The translations under genes were made by a program, and so were the position numbers. The notes below the pieces were generated by a model. That model saw only the letters and a program-made list of their open reading frames with translations, was not told the DNA's origin and did no database searches. Positions 9,143 to 16,694 of a DNA stretch of 64,000 nt are shown here, piece by piece. The DNA is from Microbacterium sp. 1.5R (GTDB taxonomy: Bacteria > Actinomycetota > Actinomycetes > Actinomycetales > Microbacteriaceae), in NCBI RefSeq assembly GCF_001889265.1, contig NZ_CP018151.1:3038001-3102000 (forward strand), in the 5' to 3' direction. Within the stretch, counting starts at the first letter, position 1. The number at the start of each line of letters is the position of its first letter.

Positions 9143-10806
9143 ACGCCCACCCCCAGTTCGACGACCTGATCGGCCACGTCCCGTGCCGACCGGCGGTGCG
9201 AGACGAGCAGCACCGTCGCCCCGGCATCCGCCCTCGCACGCAGTGAGTTCCACAGACGCTGCTCGGTCTCCGGGTCCAAGGCACTGGACGGTTCATCGAG
9301 CGCCAGCACGGCGTCGGGGCGCTGCGCCTGGCGATACAGCGCCCGCGCGACCGCGACCCGCTGCGCCTGTCCGCCCGAGAGCCCGCTGCCCTGCACACCC
9401 AGCTCGAGCGCAGGGTCGAGGTCGTTCGCGCACGCCTCATCCAGGGCACGGCGGATGCCGTCGGCATCCGGTGCCGGATCCCCCAGCGCCACATTCGCGG
9501 CGATCGTGCCGCGACTCAGCTGAGGGCGCTGTCCGCTCCAGGCCAGCCACTCCGACGGCGCGCGACCTCGCACATCGACTCCGGCGACCGCAGCCGAGCC
9601 TTCGAACTCGACGGCACCGCGCAGAGCCGCGAGCAGACTCGACTTGCCTGCGCCGCTCGGCCCCTCGATCAGCGTGATGGTTCCCGGCTCGGCTGTGAAC
9701 GAGACCGGCGGCAGATCGCGCACGCGCAGACCGGAGACGACGAGGTCTCGCGCGTCGCCCGTTCGCAATTCAGCATGAACACGGCCAAAACCAGCGCTCA
9801 GCTCTTCTCCCGACACCGTGCCACGGTTCCGTGCTGAATTGTGAACGCCGACCTCCCGAGCCCCGGCCGCGTCGAGCACCTCGAACACATCCTCGGTCGC
9901 CGCAACCCCCTCGGCTGCCGCATGGAACTGCACTCCGACCTGGCGGATCGGCAGGAACGCCTCGGGCGCGAGCAGCAGCACGAACAGTCCGACCTCGAGC
10001 GACAGGTCGCCCGAGAGCAGCCGGAATCCGACCGCCACCGCGATCAGAGCCACCGCGATCGAAGCCAGCAACTCCATCGAGAAGCCCGAGAGGAACGAGA
10101 ACCTCAACACCTTCATGGTCTCGCGGCGGTAGTCGTCGGCCGTCTGCTCGATCTGCGCAGCGGCGCGGCGCTCGCGCCCGAACAGCCGCAGCGTCGAGAG
10201 CCCCTGCACGGTGTCGGCGAACCGCGCCGCGAGGCGCTGCAGCGTCTGCCACTGCGTGCGCTGCACCGTGCGGGTCGCGATGCCGATCAGGATCAGGAAG
10301 AGCGGGATGAGCGGCAGCGTGATGATCGCGGTGAGCCCGCTCGGCCAGTCCTGCCACCACATCACGGCCACCAGAACCGGCGTCGCGATGACCGTCAGCA
10401 CCAGCTGCGGGATGTAGCGGGCGAAGTACGAGTCGAGAGCTTCGAGCCCGTGTCCCGCGGTGACGGCGAGCTCCGCCTGATTGCGCTGCGCGAGCCAGCT
10501 CGGCCCGAGGCGACCGACGGCGCCGATCAACGCGGCGCGCAACTGCATCCCCGTCTTCGCCGCGGCACGGGTTCCGGCGGCATCCGAGGCGGCGATCAGC
10601 ACCCCACGCAGTGCCGCGAGCCCGAGCAGCCACAGCAGCGATGCCGTGACGTCGCGGCCGGCGAGCGCGCCGGTGACGGCATCCGTCAGCATCCAGGCGA
10701 AGGCGATCGTGACCGCCGTCTGCAGAACGCCGATCACACCCGACAGCAGCAGGAATCCGCGCGCCGCACTCGCGTACCGGAGCAACCGGATGTCGACCGG
10801 CTTCAC
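9139..10806 (-). CDS. cydD: cytochrome bd assembly ABC exporter subunit CydD
   Basis: A 555-residue half-transporter with membrane spans over residues 15-290 and an ABC domain near the C-terminus: Walker A GPSGAGKSS, signature LSGGQAQR, Walker B VLALDEPSSALD. It partners CydC. Unusually, the linker between the two domains (about residues 321-349) is encoded by an 86-bp palindromic insert read in frame. The ATG at 10806 lies 106 bp downstream of cydB, across a large hairpin. Confidence 0.93.
   Translation of the reverse strand: MKPVDIRLLRYASAARGFLLLSGVIGVLQTAVTIAFAWMLTDAVTGALAGRDVTASLLWLLGLAALRGVLIAASDAAGTRAAAKTGMQLRAALIGAVGRLGPSWLAQRNQAELAVTAGHGLEALDSYFARYIPQLVLTVIATPVLVAVMWWQDWPSGLTAIITLPLIPLFLILIGIATRTVQRTQWQTLQRLAARFADTVQGLSTLRLFGRERRAAAQIEQTADDYRRETMKVLRFSFLSGFSMELLASIAVALIAVAVGFRLLSGDLSLEVGLFVLLLAPEAFLPIRQVGVQFHAAAEGVAATEDVFEVLDAAGAREVGVHNSARNRGTVSGEELSAGFGRVHAELRTGDARDLVVSGLRVRDLPPVSFTAEPGTITLIEGPSGAGKSSLLAALRGAVEFEGSAAVAGVDVRGRAPSEWLAWSGQRPQLSRGTIAANVALGDPAPDADGIRRALDEACANDLDPALELGVQGSGLSGGQAQRVAVARALYRQAQRPDAVLALDEPSSALDPETEQRLWNSLRARADAGATVLLVSHRRSARDVADQVVELGVGV
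9761..9846. repeat. palindromic insert inside cydD
   Basis: The 15-bp arms GTTCGCAATTCAGCA and TGCTGAATTGTGAAC match at 14 of 15 positions when one is inverted. They enclose 56 bp containing further CACGG/CCGTG complementarity. The frame stays open and encodes about 29 residues (VHNSARNRGTVSGEEL and so on) between the transporter and ATPase domains. Confidence 0.65.
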
Positions 10807-10840
10807 CGCGCCACCCCCTCAGCCGTGGTCAGACAGGTCA

Positions 10841-10899
10841 CTCCGGTCGCAGTTCGTGCCGCTCCCCGATCAGAGAGGCGGCGCGAACTCCGACCGGAG
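10841..10899. repeat. intercistronic hairpin between cydB and cydD
   Basis: The 16-bp arms CTCCGGTCGCAGTTCG and CGAACTCCGACCGGAG pair with one mismatch, and the loop side carries further GTGCCGC/GCGGCGC complementarity. It lies in the 106-bp cydB-cydD gap. There is no T-tract downstream on the minus strand, so it looks more like a processing or stability element than a terminator. Confidence 0.55.
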
Positions 10900-10912
10900 C
10901 AGAAGTCGTGTC

Positions 10913-11935
10913 TCACGCGTGCGCCGGAGCCCCCTCGATCGAGCTGCGGGTGACGCGCTTGCGGAAGATCCAGTACGTCCAGGTCTGGTACGCGAGCACC
11001 AGCGGCAGGGCGATCAGGGCGGTCCAGCTCATGATCGTCAGCGTATACGGCGTGCTCGAGGCGTTCTCGATCGTGAGGCTGAAGGCCGGGTCGATCGTCG
11101 ACGGCATCACGTAGGGGAACAGCGCCGCGAACAGCATCACGACAGCGGATGCCACGGTGACGGCGCCCGCCGTGAAGGCCCGACCGTCACGTCCGCGCAT
11201 CGAGAAGAGCACCGACGCGATCAAAGCGAGCGCGGCGACGAGACCGCATCCGATGACCATCAGCATGAGCGGAGACTCGCGATCCCAGGCGATGCCGATC
11301 GTCCAGAGCACGGTGCCAGCGGCGGCGAGCACCGTCGGCCCGGCGGCGAGCTTGACCAGACGACGAGCGTCTGAGTGCACCTGTCCGTCGGTCTTGAGCG
11401 AGACGAACAGCACGCCGTGCAGGAAGAACAGCAGCAGCGTCGTGACGCCGACGAGCAGCGAATAGGGGTTCAGCAGTGCGAAGAACCCGCCCACGTAGAT
11501 GTGGTTCTCGTCGATCGCCACGCCCTGCACGATGTTGCCGAACGCGACACCCCACAGCAGCGCGGGCACGGCGGAGCCGATCACGATCATCCGGTCGAAG
11601 CCGCGCTTCCACTGCGCGCCCTCACGCTGGTGCCGGTACTCGAACGACACCCCGCGCAGGATCAGCGCGAGCAGGATCAGCAGCAGCGGCAGGTAGAACC
11701 CGCTGAACAGCGTCGCGTACCACTCGGGAAACGACGCGAACAGGCAGGCGCCGGCGACGATCACCCAGGTCTCGTTGAGATCCCAGATGGGGCCGATCGT
11801 GTTGATGACCTGGCGACGCGAGACGTCGTTCTTGCCGAGGAACGGCAGCGACATGCCCACGCCGAAGTCGAACCCGTCGAGCACGAAGTAGCCGACGAAG
11901 AGGAAGGCGACGATCCAGAACCACATGTATTCCAT
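10913..11935 (-). CDS. cydB: cytochrome bd ubiquinol/menaquinol oxidase subunit II
   Basis: A 340-residue membrane protein with the CydB N-terminus MEYMWFWIVAFLFVGYFVLD followed by GFDFGVGM, and eight or so hydrophobic spans. It is the structural partner of CydA in the high-affinity, non-proton-pumping terminal oxidase. The start at 11935 has AAGGGA upstream; it begins 14 bp after the cydA stop. Length is typical for actinobacterial CydB. Confidence 0.95.
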   Translation of the reverse strand: MEYMWFWIVAFLFVGYFVLDGFDFGVGMSLPFLGKNDVSRRQVINTIGPIWDLNETWVIVAGACLFASFPEWYATLFSGFYLPLLLILLALILRGVSFEYRHQREGAQWKRGFDRMIVIGSAVPALLWGVAFGNIVQGVAIDENHIYVGGFFALLNPYSLLVGVTTLLLFFLHGVLFVSLKTDGQVHSDARRLVKLAAGPTVLAAAGTVLWTIGIAWDRESPLMLMVIGCGLVAALALIASVLFSMRGRDGRAFTAGAVTVASAVVMLFAALFPYVMPSTIDPAFSLTIENASSTPYTLTIMSWTALIALPLVLAYQTWTYWIFRKRVTRSSIEGAPAHA

Positions 11936-11949
11936 GACTGATCCCTTTC

Positions 11950-13365
11950 TCAGTACACGACGGACGGCAGCTGGGCCGTCTCCTCGTGGGGCTGCTCTTC
12001 GGTGTCCGGACCCTTCTGGGCCGCACGGATGATGAGGCGGATCTCGACCACGGCGAGCGCGGCGTAGATCGCGGTGAAGGCGATCAGCGAGATCAGCACC
12101 TCGACGCCACTGACGCCCGGCGAGACGCCGTCCTGCGTGGTCATGAGTCCGAAGACGATCCAGGGCTGCCTGCCCATCTCGGTGAAGACCCAGCCCATGA
12201 TGTTGGCGACGAGCGCGAGCGGGAACGACCAGATCGCGAGCTTCCACATCCACGGCGCCGGCGGGTTCTTGGCGCCCTTGCGGGTGACCCAGAGGCCGAC
12301 CACGGCGACGAGGGCGGCGGCCATGCCGAGGCCGATCATCCAGCGGAACGCCCAGTACGTGACCCAGAGGATCGGGGCGAACTCGGTGAGTCCGGTGTCG
12401 GCGAAGGTGGTGGCGTACTCGGCGTTGAGGTCGTTGATGCCGTGCACGCACGCGTCGAACGTGTGGGTCGACAGCAGCGACAGCAGGTACGGCACGCGGA
12501 TCGAGAACAGCTCGGAGCTGCCGTCGGGGGTGCCGAGCGTGAAGAGGCTGAAGGAGGCGTCCGGCCCGCACACCGTGTTGAAGGTCGCCTCGGCGGCCGC
12601 CATCTTCATCGGCTGAGCGGCATACATCGCGAGGCCCAGCTGGTCACCCGTGAGCACGACCCCGGCGGTCGAGAAGATCATCGCCCACAGGCCGAACTTC
12701 AGCGAGATGCGCATGGTGTCGAAGTGCTGTCCGCGTGCCAGGTGCCAGGCCGAGACCGAGATCACGACGCCGGCGGCGAACATCAGTGCGCCGAAGATGG
12801 TGTGCGGGAAGGCGGCGAGCGCGACCGGGTTGGTCAGCAGCGCCCAGAAGTCGGTGAGCTCGGCGCGGTTGGTCTCGGGGTTGAAGACGTATCCGACCGG
12901 GTTCTGCATGAAGGCGTTCGCGGCGATGATGAAGTACGCCGACAGGATGCTGCCGATCGAGACGCACCAGATCGTGGCGAGGTGCAGCTTCTGCGGTAGC
13001 TTGTCCCATCCGAAGATCCAGAGGCCGATGAACGTGGCCTCGAAGAAGAAGGCGAGCAGCCCCTCGAACGCGAGCGGGGCGCCGAAGACGTCGCCGACGA
13101 AGCGCGAGTAGTCCGACCAGTTCATGCCGAACTGGAACTCCTGCACGATGCCCGTCACGACGCCCATGGCGAAGTTGATGAGGAAGATCTTGCCGAAGAA
13201 CCGGGTGAGGTGCAGGTACTGCACCTTGCCGGTGCGCACCCACGCGGTCTGGAAGATCGCGGCGACGAGCGCCATGCCGATCGTCAGCGGCACGAACAGG
13301 TAGTGATAGACGGTCGTGAGACCGAACTGCCATCGAGACAGGACCAGCGGGTCCAACCATTCCAT
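11950..13365 (-). CDS. cydA: cytochrome bd ubiquinol/menaquinol oxidase subunit I
   Basis: A 471-residue heme-bearing subunit. His21 in the first span (VYHYLFVPLTIG) matches the heme b595 ligand of the family, and GRQPWIVFG lies in the conserved quinol-side region. The Q-loop is short, as in actinobacteria and Bacillus. It reduces O2 to water using menaquinol and is favoured at low oxygen. The ATG at 13365 is preceded by AAGGAG. It is first gene of cydABDC, and a motif shared with the adjacent regulator's own upstream region lies 71-83 bp before it. Confidence 0.95.
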   Translation of the reverse strand: MEWLDPLVLSRWQFGLTTVYHYLFVPLTIGMALVAAIFQTAWVRTGKVQYLHLTRFFGKIFLINFAMGVVTGIVQEFQFGMNWSDYSRFVGDVFGAPLAFEGLLAFFFEATFIGLWIFGWDKLPQKLHLATIWCVSIGSILSAYFIIAANAFMQNPVGYVFNPETNRAELTDFWALLTNPVALAAFPHTIFGALMFAAGVVISVSAWHLARGQHFDTMRISLKFGLWAMIFSTAGVVLTGDQLGLAMYAAQPMKMAAAEATFNTVCGPDASFSLFTLGTPDGSSELFSIRVPYLLSLLSTHTFDACVHGINDLNAEYATTFADTGLTEFAPILWVTYWAFRWMIGLGMAAALVAVVGLWVTRKGAKNPPAPWMWKLAIWSFPLALVANIMGWVFTEMGRQPWIVFGLMTTQDGVSPGVSGVEVLISLIAFTAIYAALAVVEIRLIIRAAQKGPDTEEQPHEETAQLPSVVY

Positions 13366-13435
13366 GAGCCACTCCTTCTTCCGTGCCCTGGGTGCCACGC
13401 TAACGACGGGCCTGCCGCCCCCGATGGGCCGCCGA

Positions 13436-13448
13436 CCGTGAATAAGGC
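13436..13448 (-). promoter_or_regulatory. shared 13-bp motif upstream of cydA
   Basis: CCGTGAATAAGGC on the plus strand, 71-83 bp upstream of cydA. It matches at 12 of 13 positions with CCGTGAATAATGC at 14184-14196, upstream of the neighbouring regulator. It could be a common operator or a common core-promoter sequence. Confidence 0.45.
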
Positions 13449-13458
13449 AGATGCGCGC

Positions 13459-14139
13459 CTAGGCGGCGGACATCTCCGTCAGACGCAGCTGCACGGTGCA
13501 GTCCGCCGGCAGGGCGGAGGTGCGAACGGCCTCGGCGGCGAGCGGCCCACCGGCTTCGGTGAGCACCCCCTGCATGAGGCCGAGGTGCACGGAGCACAGC
13601 ATCGGACGGTCTTCGGCGCGACCCGCGGCATGGGGGCACGGGCTGAGATCGACGGTGAGCTGCTCGTCATCGACGACGGGCTCGAAGCCGCTCTCCTCCA
13701 AGTGTTCGATCAGGGCGTCCAGCTGGTAGGTCGCATCGCGACCGAGAGAGGATGCCGACGCAGGCAGGACCCGACGCAGCAGATCGCCGCGGACGGCGGC
13801 CGCCTTCGCCTTGTCGCGGGCTATGGGACTCGAGGCATCCGCCGCACCGGTCACTGCGCTGTACAGCGTGCGCGGACGACCGCGAGTGGTGCGGCGCTCA
13901 CTGGCCTGGATGACGTAGCCGCCTTCGATGAGGCGCTGCAGGTGCTCGCGAACCGTGTTGGGATGCAGGCCGGTGGCCTCGCACAGCTCGCCGATCGTGC
14001 GCTCCCCGCGGGTCCGCACGGGTCCGCCGTCGTGCTCGGCGTCGCCATCGATGCGGGGGCCGCCTTCGAACAGCGCGTGCAGGATCTGCACTCGCGAGAA
14101 GGTCGAGATCGGCCCGCAGACGGGCCCGCCGTTGGCCAT
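13459..14139 (-). CDS. HTH regulator with C-terminal Cys cluster (SufR-like)
   Basis: A 226-residue regulator. A winged-helix domain with an HTH (TIGELCEATGLHPNTVREHL) lies at residues 48-67. A C-terminal domain places Cys168 (SPCPH), Cys182 (LCSVH) and Cys214 (PADCTVQL) in the arrangement of SufR-type regulators, which hold an Fe-S cluster. It ends 93 bp before the cydA start on the same strand, so it probably controls cydABDC in response to oxygen, redox or Fe-S status and regulates itself. The ATG at 14139 has no clear ribosome site. Fe-S binding is inferred from Cys spacing. Confidence 0.75.
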   Translation of the reverse strand: MANGGPVCGPISTFSRVQILHALFEGGPRIDGDAEHDGGPVRTRGERTIGELCEATGLHPNTVREHLQRLIEGGYVIQASERRTTRGRPRTLYSAVTGAADASSPIARDKAKAAAVRGDLLRRVLPASASSLGRDATYQLDALIEHLEESGFEPVVDDEQLTVDLSPCPHAAGRAEDRPMLCSVHLGLMQGVLTEAGGPLAAEAVRTSALPADCTVQLRLTEMSAA

Positions 14140-14183
14140 GGATCCAGTATCCCGCGGGGGCTCGGCGCCATGGGGTGGTTCGG

Positions 14184-14196
14184 CCGTGAATAATGC
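14184..14196 (-). promoter_or_regulatory. shared 13-bp motif upstream of the SufR-like regulator
   Basis: CCGTGAATAATGC, 45-57 bp upstream of the regulator start; see the near-identical copy at 13436-13448. It also lies within the 100-bp gap before the divergent radA gene. Confidence 0.45.
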
Positions 14197-14239
14197 CCCA
14201 GGCGATAGGGATGTCTGATCTCGGCGATAGCCTGGCTGC

Positions 14240-15607
14240 ATGGCCACCCGAAAACCCGCCCCTCCTGCGTACGTCTGCACCGAATGCGGGTGGACGACCG
14301 CCAAGTGGGTGGGTCGCTGCGCCGAGTGCCAGCAGTGGGGAACCGTGCAGGAGCAGGGCACCCAGACGGGCATCCTGAGCCGGATCACGCCGCTCGCGCC
14401 GACCGCGGCGAAGGCCGCGCGACCCATCACGCAGATCACCACCGAAGACGCTCCACGTCGCACGAGCGGGGTCGGCGAGTTCGACCGCGTGCTCGGCGGG
14501 GGCATCGTTCCCGGCGCGGCGATCCTGCTCAGCGGAGAACCCGGTGTGGGCAAGTCGACGCTGCTGCTCGAGGTCGCCGCTCAAGCCGCCCGCTCCGGCC
14601 GTCGGGTGCTCTATGCGAGCGCCGAGGAGTCTCCGGCGCAGGTGCGCCTGCGCGCCGAGCGCACAGGCGCGCTGCACGACGAGCTCTACCTGGCGAGCGA
14701 GACCGACCTCGCGACGATCCTCGGCCACATCGACGAGGTCGCCCCGCAGCTCGTGATCGTCGACTCGGTGCAGACCGTCTCGTCGTCGCTCATCGACGGC
14801 GCGGCCGGTCAGCCGAGCCAGGTCCGAGAAGTGGCGGCCACGCTGATCCGCGTCGCGAAGGACCGCGGGCTGCCCGTCATCCTCGTCGGGCACGTGACGA
14901 AAGACGGCACCGTCGCCGGGCCGCGCGTGCTCGAGCATCTCGTCGACGTCGTCTGCCACTTCGAGGGCGACCGTCAGACATCGCTGCGTTTCATCCGCGC
15001 GCTGAAGAACCGCTTCGGTCCCACCGACGAGGTCGGCTGCTTCGAGATGACGGGTGCGGGCATCTCCGAGGTGCCCGACCCGTCCGGTCTCTTCCTCTCG
15101 CAGGGTGCCACCGAGCCGGGAACCTGCGTCGCGATCTCGCTCGAGGGCCGCAGGGCGCTGCCGGTCGAGGTGCAGGCGCTGACGATCACCACCACCGCGC
15201 CGAATCCCCGTCGAGTGGTGCACGGACTCGACTCGTCGCGTGTGGCGATGGTGCTCGCGATCCTCGAACGCCGCGCCGGCATCAAGACGAGCAACCTCGA
15301 CGTCTACGTCTCGACCGTCGGCGGGGTGCGTTTCACCGAGCCTGCGGCCGACCTCGCGATCGCGATCGCCGTGGCGGGGTCGATCCAGCAGATCTCGGTG
15401 CCTCGCACGGTCGCCGCCGTCGGAGAGCTCAGCCTCGCCGGCGAGATCCGCCCCGTCACCCAGTCGGCGCAGCGTCGGTCCGAGGCGTCGCGGCTCGGCT
15501 ACGACCAGGTGGTCGACGACCGCTCGAAGACGCTGCGTGCGGCGCTCAACGACGTGCGTGCGCGGAACACGAGCAGGCGCAGCGAAGCCGACATCCCTCC
15601 GTTCTGA
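14240..15607 (+). CDS. radA: DNA repair protein RadA (Sms)
   Basis: A 455-residue recombination ATPase. The N-terminal C4 zinc finger uses Cys13, Cys16, Cys27 and Cys30. The RecA-like core has Walker A GEPGVGKST (99-107) and the RadA-specific KNRFG motif (256-260). The C-terminal third is the Lon-protease-like domain lacking the catalytic Ser-Lys pair. RadA drives branch migration during homologous recombination and, in some bacteria, transformation. It is transcribed away from the SufR-like gene and converges on the SseB-like gene across a repeat array. Confidence 0.95.
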   Translation: MATRKPAPPAYVCTECGWTTAKWVGRCAECQQWGTVQEQGTQTGILSRITPLAPTAAKAARPITQITTEDAPRRTSGVGEFDRVLGGGIVPGAAILLSGEPGVGKSTLLLEVAAQAARSGRRVLYASAEESPAQVRLRAERTGALHDELYLASETDLATILGHIDEVAPQLVIVDSVQTVSSSLIDGAAGQPSQVREVAATLIRVAKDRGLPVILVGHVTKDGTVAGPRVLEHLVDVVCHFEGDRQTSLRFIRALKNRFGPTDEVGCFEMTGAGISEVPDPSGLFLSQGATEPGTCVAISLEGRRALPVEVQALTITTTAPNPRRVVHGLDSSRVAMVLAILERRAGIKTSNLDVYVSTVGGVRFTEPAADLAIAIAVAGSIQQISVPRTVAAVGELSLAGEIRPVTQSAQRRSEASRLGYDQVVDDRSKTLRAALNDVRARNTSRRSEADIPPF

Positions 15608-15648
15608 GCCGGCGGCGATGAGCGCCTGTCCCGCGCTCAGCCGGGTCG

Positions 15649-15960
15649 AACACCGTCAAGCAGGGCCACTTCCGCACCGCACCGCAAGCGGGGCCAGTTC
15701 CGCACCGCACCGTCAAGCGGGGCCACTTCCGCACCGCACCGCACCGCACCGCGGGGCCATTTCCCCACCGCACCGTCAAGCGGGGCCACTTCCGCACCAC
15801 ACCGCCAAGCGGGGCCACTTCCGCACCACACCACCAAGCGGGGCCACTTCCGCACCCCAAACGGGCGATCAGCATGCGAAAGCGACCCCGCAGAGATCAT
15901 CCAGGGCGAAAGTCACCCCGCACAGATCATCCGATGCGAAAGTGACCCGGCACGGACCGC
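15649..15960. repeat. tandem array of GGGGCCACTTCCGCACC units
   Basis: Seven direct copies of CAAGCGGGGCCACTTCCGCA or close variants; intervals are 29 bp at 15685-15714 and at 15777-15806-15835. The middle is lengthened by a CGCAC microsatellite. After 15857 come inverted, degenerate copies (GCGAAAGCGACCCCGC, GGCGAAAGTCACCCCGC, GCGAAAGTGACCCGGC). It fills most of the gap between convergent radA and the SseB-like gene and belongs to a family seen at four other sites. Confidence 0.8.
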
Positions 15961-16004
15961 GGGGCCTGCGCCGGTCGCGAGAGCACGCGAGCTCGCACCG
16001 GTAC

Positions 16005-16415
16005 TCAGGCGTCGAGGGCCTTGAGCAGCTCTTCGGGCGAGGCCTGCATCGGGTGCGGTCCCGCGATGTCGAGGAACACCGTGGTGATCGGGTGCGCGCC
16101 GAGGAACTTCCGCAGCCACTCAGCGCTGTAGATGCCGACCCCCGGCGGGAGGTTCGCCGGCTTGTTCTTGGCATCGCTGAACAGCAGCAGCGCCAGATCG
16201 CCCGAGTTGGGGTCGCGATAGGTCCAGACCTCGCCACTGTCGAGAGGATTGTCGCGGGCGCCGGGCTTCACGAGCGGCACGACGGTGGTGCCGTGGCGCA
16301 GTGCGAGAGCGACCGCCGCGATGTCCTGCTTCTCCAACGCCTGGGCGAGGGCATCCGACCGGAAATCCTCAGGTGCGGGCTTGCTCTTCGCGGATTTCGA
16401 CTTCTTCGCTGCCAT
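16005..16415 (-). CDS. SseB-like domain protein
   Basis: A 136-residue cytoplasmic protein. The start at 16415 is chosen as the first ATG giving a sensible N-terminus (MAAKKSKSAKSKPAPEDF), after which the SseB N-terminal-domain pattern appears (GTTVVPLVKPGA, DLALLLFSDAKNKPANLPPG, GPHPMQASPEELLKAL). The lysine-rich first 12 residues are probably disordered. SseB-family domains are widespread in actinobacteria and have no settled function. It reads toward the repeat array. The SseB call is moderate. Confidence 0.6.
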   Translation of the reverse strand: MAAKKSKSAKSKPAPEDFRSDALAQALEKQDIAAVALALRHGTTVVPLVKPGARDNPLDSGEVWTYRDPNSGDLALLLFSDAKNKPANLPPGVGIYSAEWLRKFLGAHPITTVFLDIAGPHPMQASPEELLKALDA

Positions 16416-16467
16416 GCATCCAGCATATTCAGCGGATGCCGCAGCGCGGTCCGAAACCGAGCCGGGA

Positions 16468-16610
16468 GAAGAAAGGGGCCCTCTCGAGTCATCCATTGGG
16501 GACTGGGGTACTCGAGAGGGCCCACGGACCCTCGGGCGGCATGTCGAAGCGCTGGGGACGCTGTGCTCGACGCCACTGGGGATGGCATGCGCCGCAAGTC
16601 TGCGAGGGTC
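16468..16610 (-). ncRNA. candidate small RNA with UCCCCAG hairpin loops
   Basis: The predicted transcript starts at about 16610, seven bases after a good -10. Its 5' GACCCTCG (16610-16603) pairs perfectly with CGAGGGTC (16534-16527), closing a multi-branch domain. Inside are hairpin A, GCCA-TCCCCAG-TGGC (16586-16572), and hairpin B, AGCG-TCCCCAG-CGCT (16562-16548), with an outer GTCGA/TCGAC clamp. The two loops are identical. A 14-bp terminator stem follows, and its loop again holds ACCCCAG and TCCCCAA. C-rich loops of this kind pair with G-rich ribosome sites in other sRNAs, and actinobacterial 6C RNA has a similar layout; identity with 6C is unproven. No open frame fits. Confidence 0.65.
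16469..16523 (-). terminator. intrinsic terminator of the candidate small RNA
   Basis: A perfect 14-bp stem, GGGCCCTCTCGAGT / ACTCGAGAGGGCCC (16523-16510 with 16489-16476), has a 20-nt loop and is followed on the minus strand by CTTTCTTCTC, a modest U-rich tail. Confidence 0.75.
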
Positions 16611-16616
16611 ACTCCA

Positions 16617-16645
16617 ATGGTATCCCAAAGAAACAGCAGTGTCAC
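16617..16645 (-). promoter_or_regulatory. sigma70-type promoter of the candidate small RNA
   Basis: The -35 is GTGACA (16645-16640), the spacer is 17 bp, and the -10 is TACCAT (16622-16617). The predicted +1 at 16610 is the first base of the closing stem. Confidence 0.65.
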
Positions 16646-16694
16646 CCGAAACTGAGTGCAGGACTGTATTCAAGACCTTTGGCTAGTTTTTACC

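Noticed and set aside
13381..13458. Rex operator before cydA
   Set aside because: Only one GTGAA half-site is present; the inverted TTCACA half is missing.
15649..15860. CRISPR array
   Set aside because: Repeats are direct with a 29-bp total period, leaving no room for unique spacers, and no cas genes are present.
16468..16694. tmRNA or a small protein gene in the gap
   Set aside because: There is no tRNA-Ala-like acceptor domain, and no frame with a ribosome site and normal codon bias; the hairpin layout fits an sRNA better.
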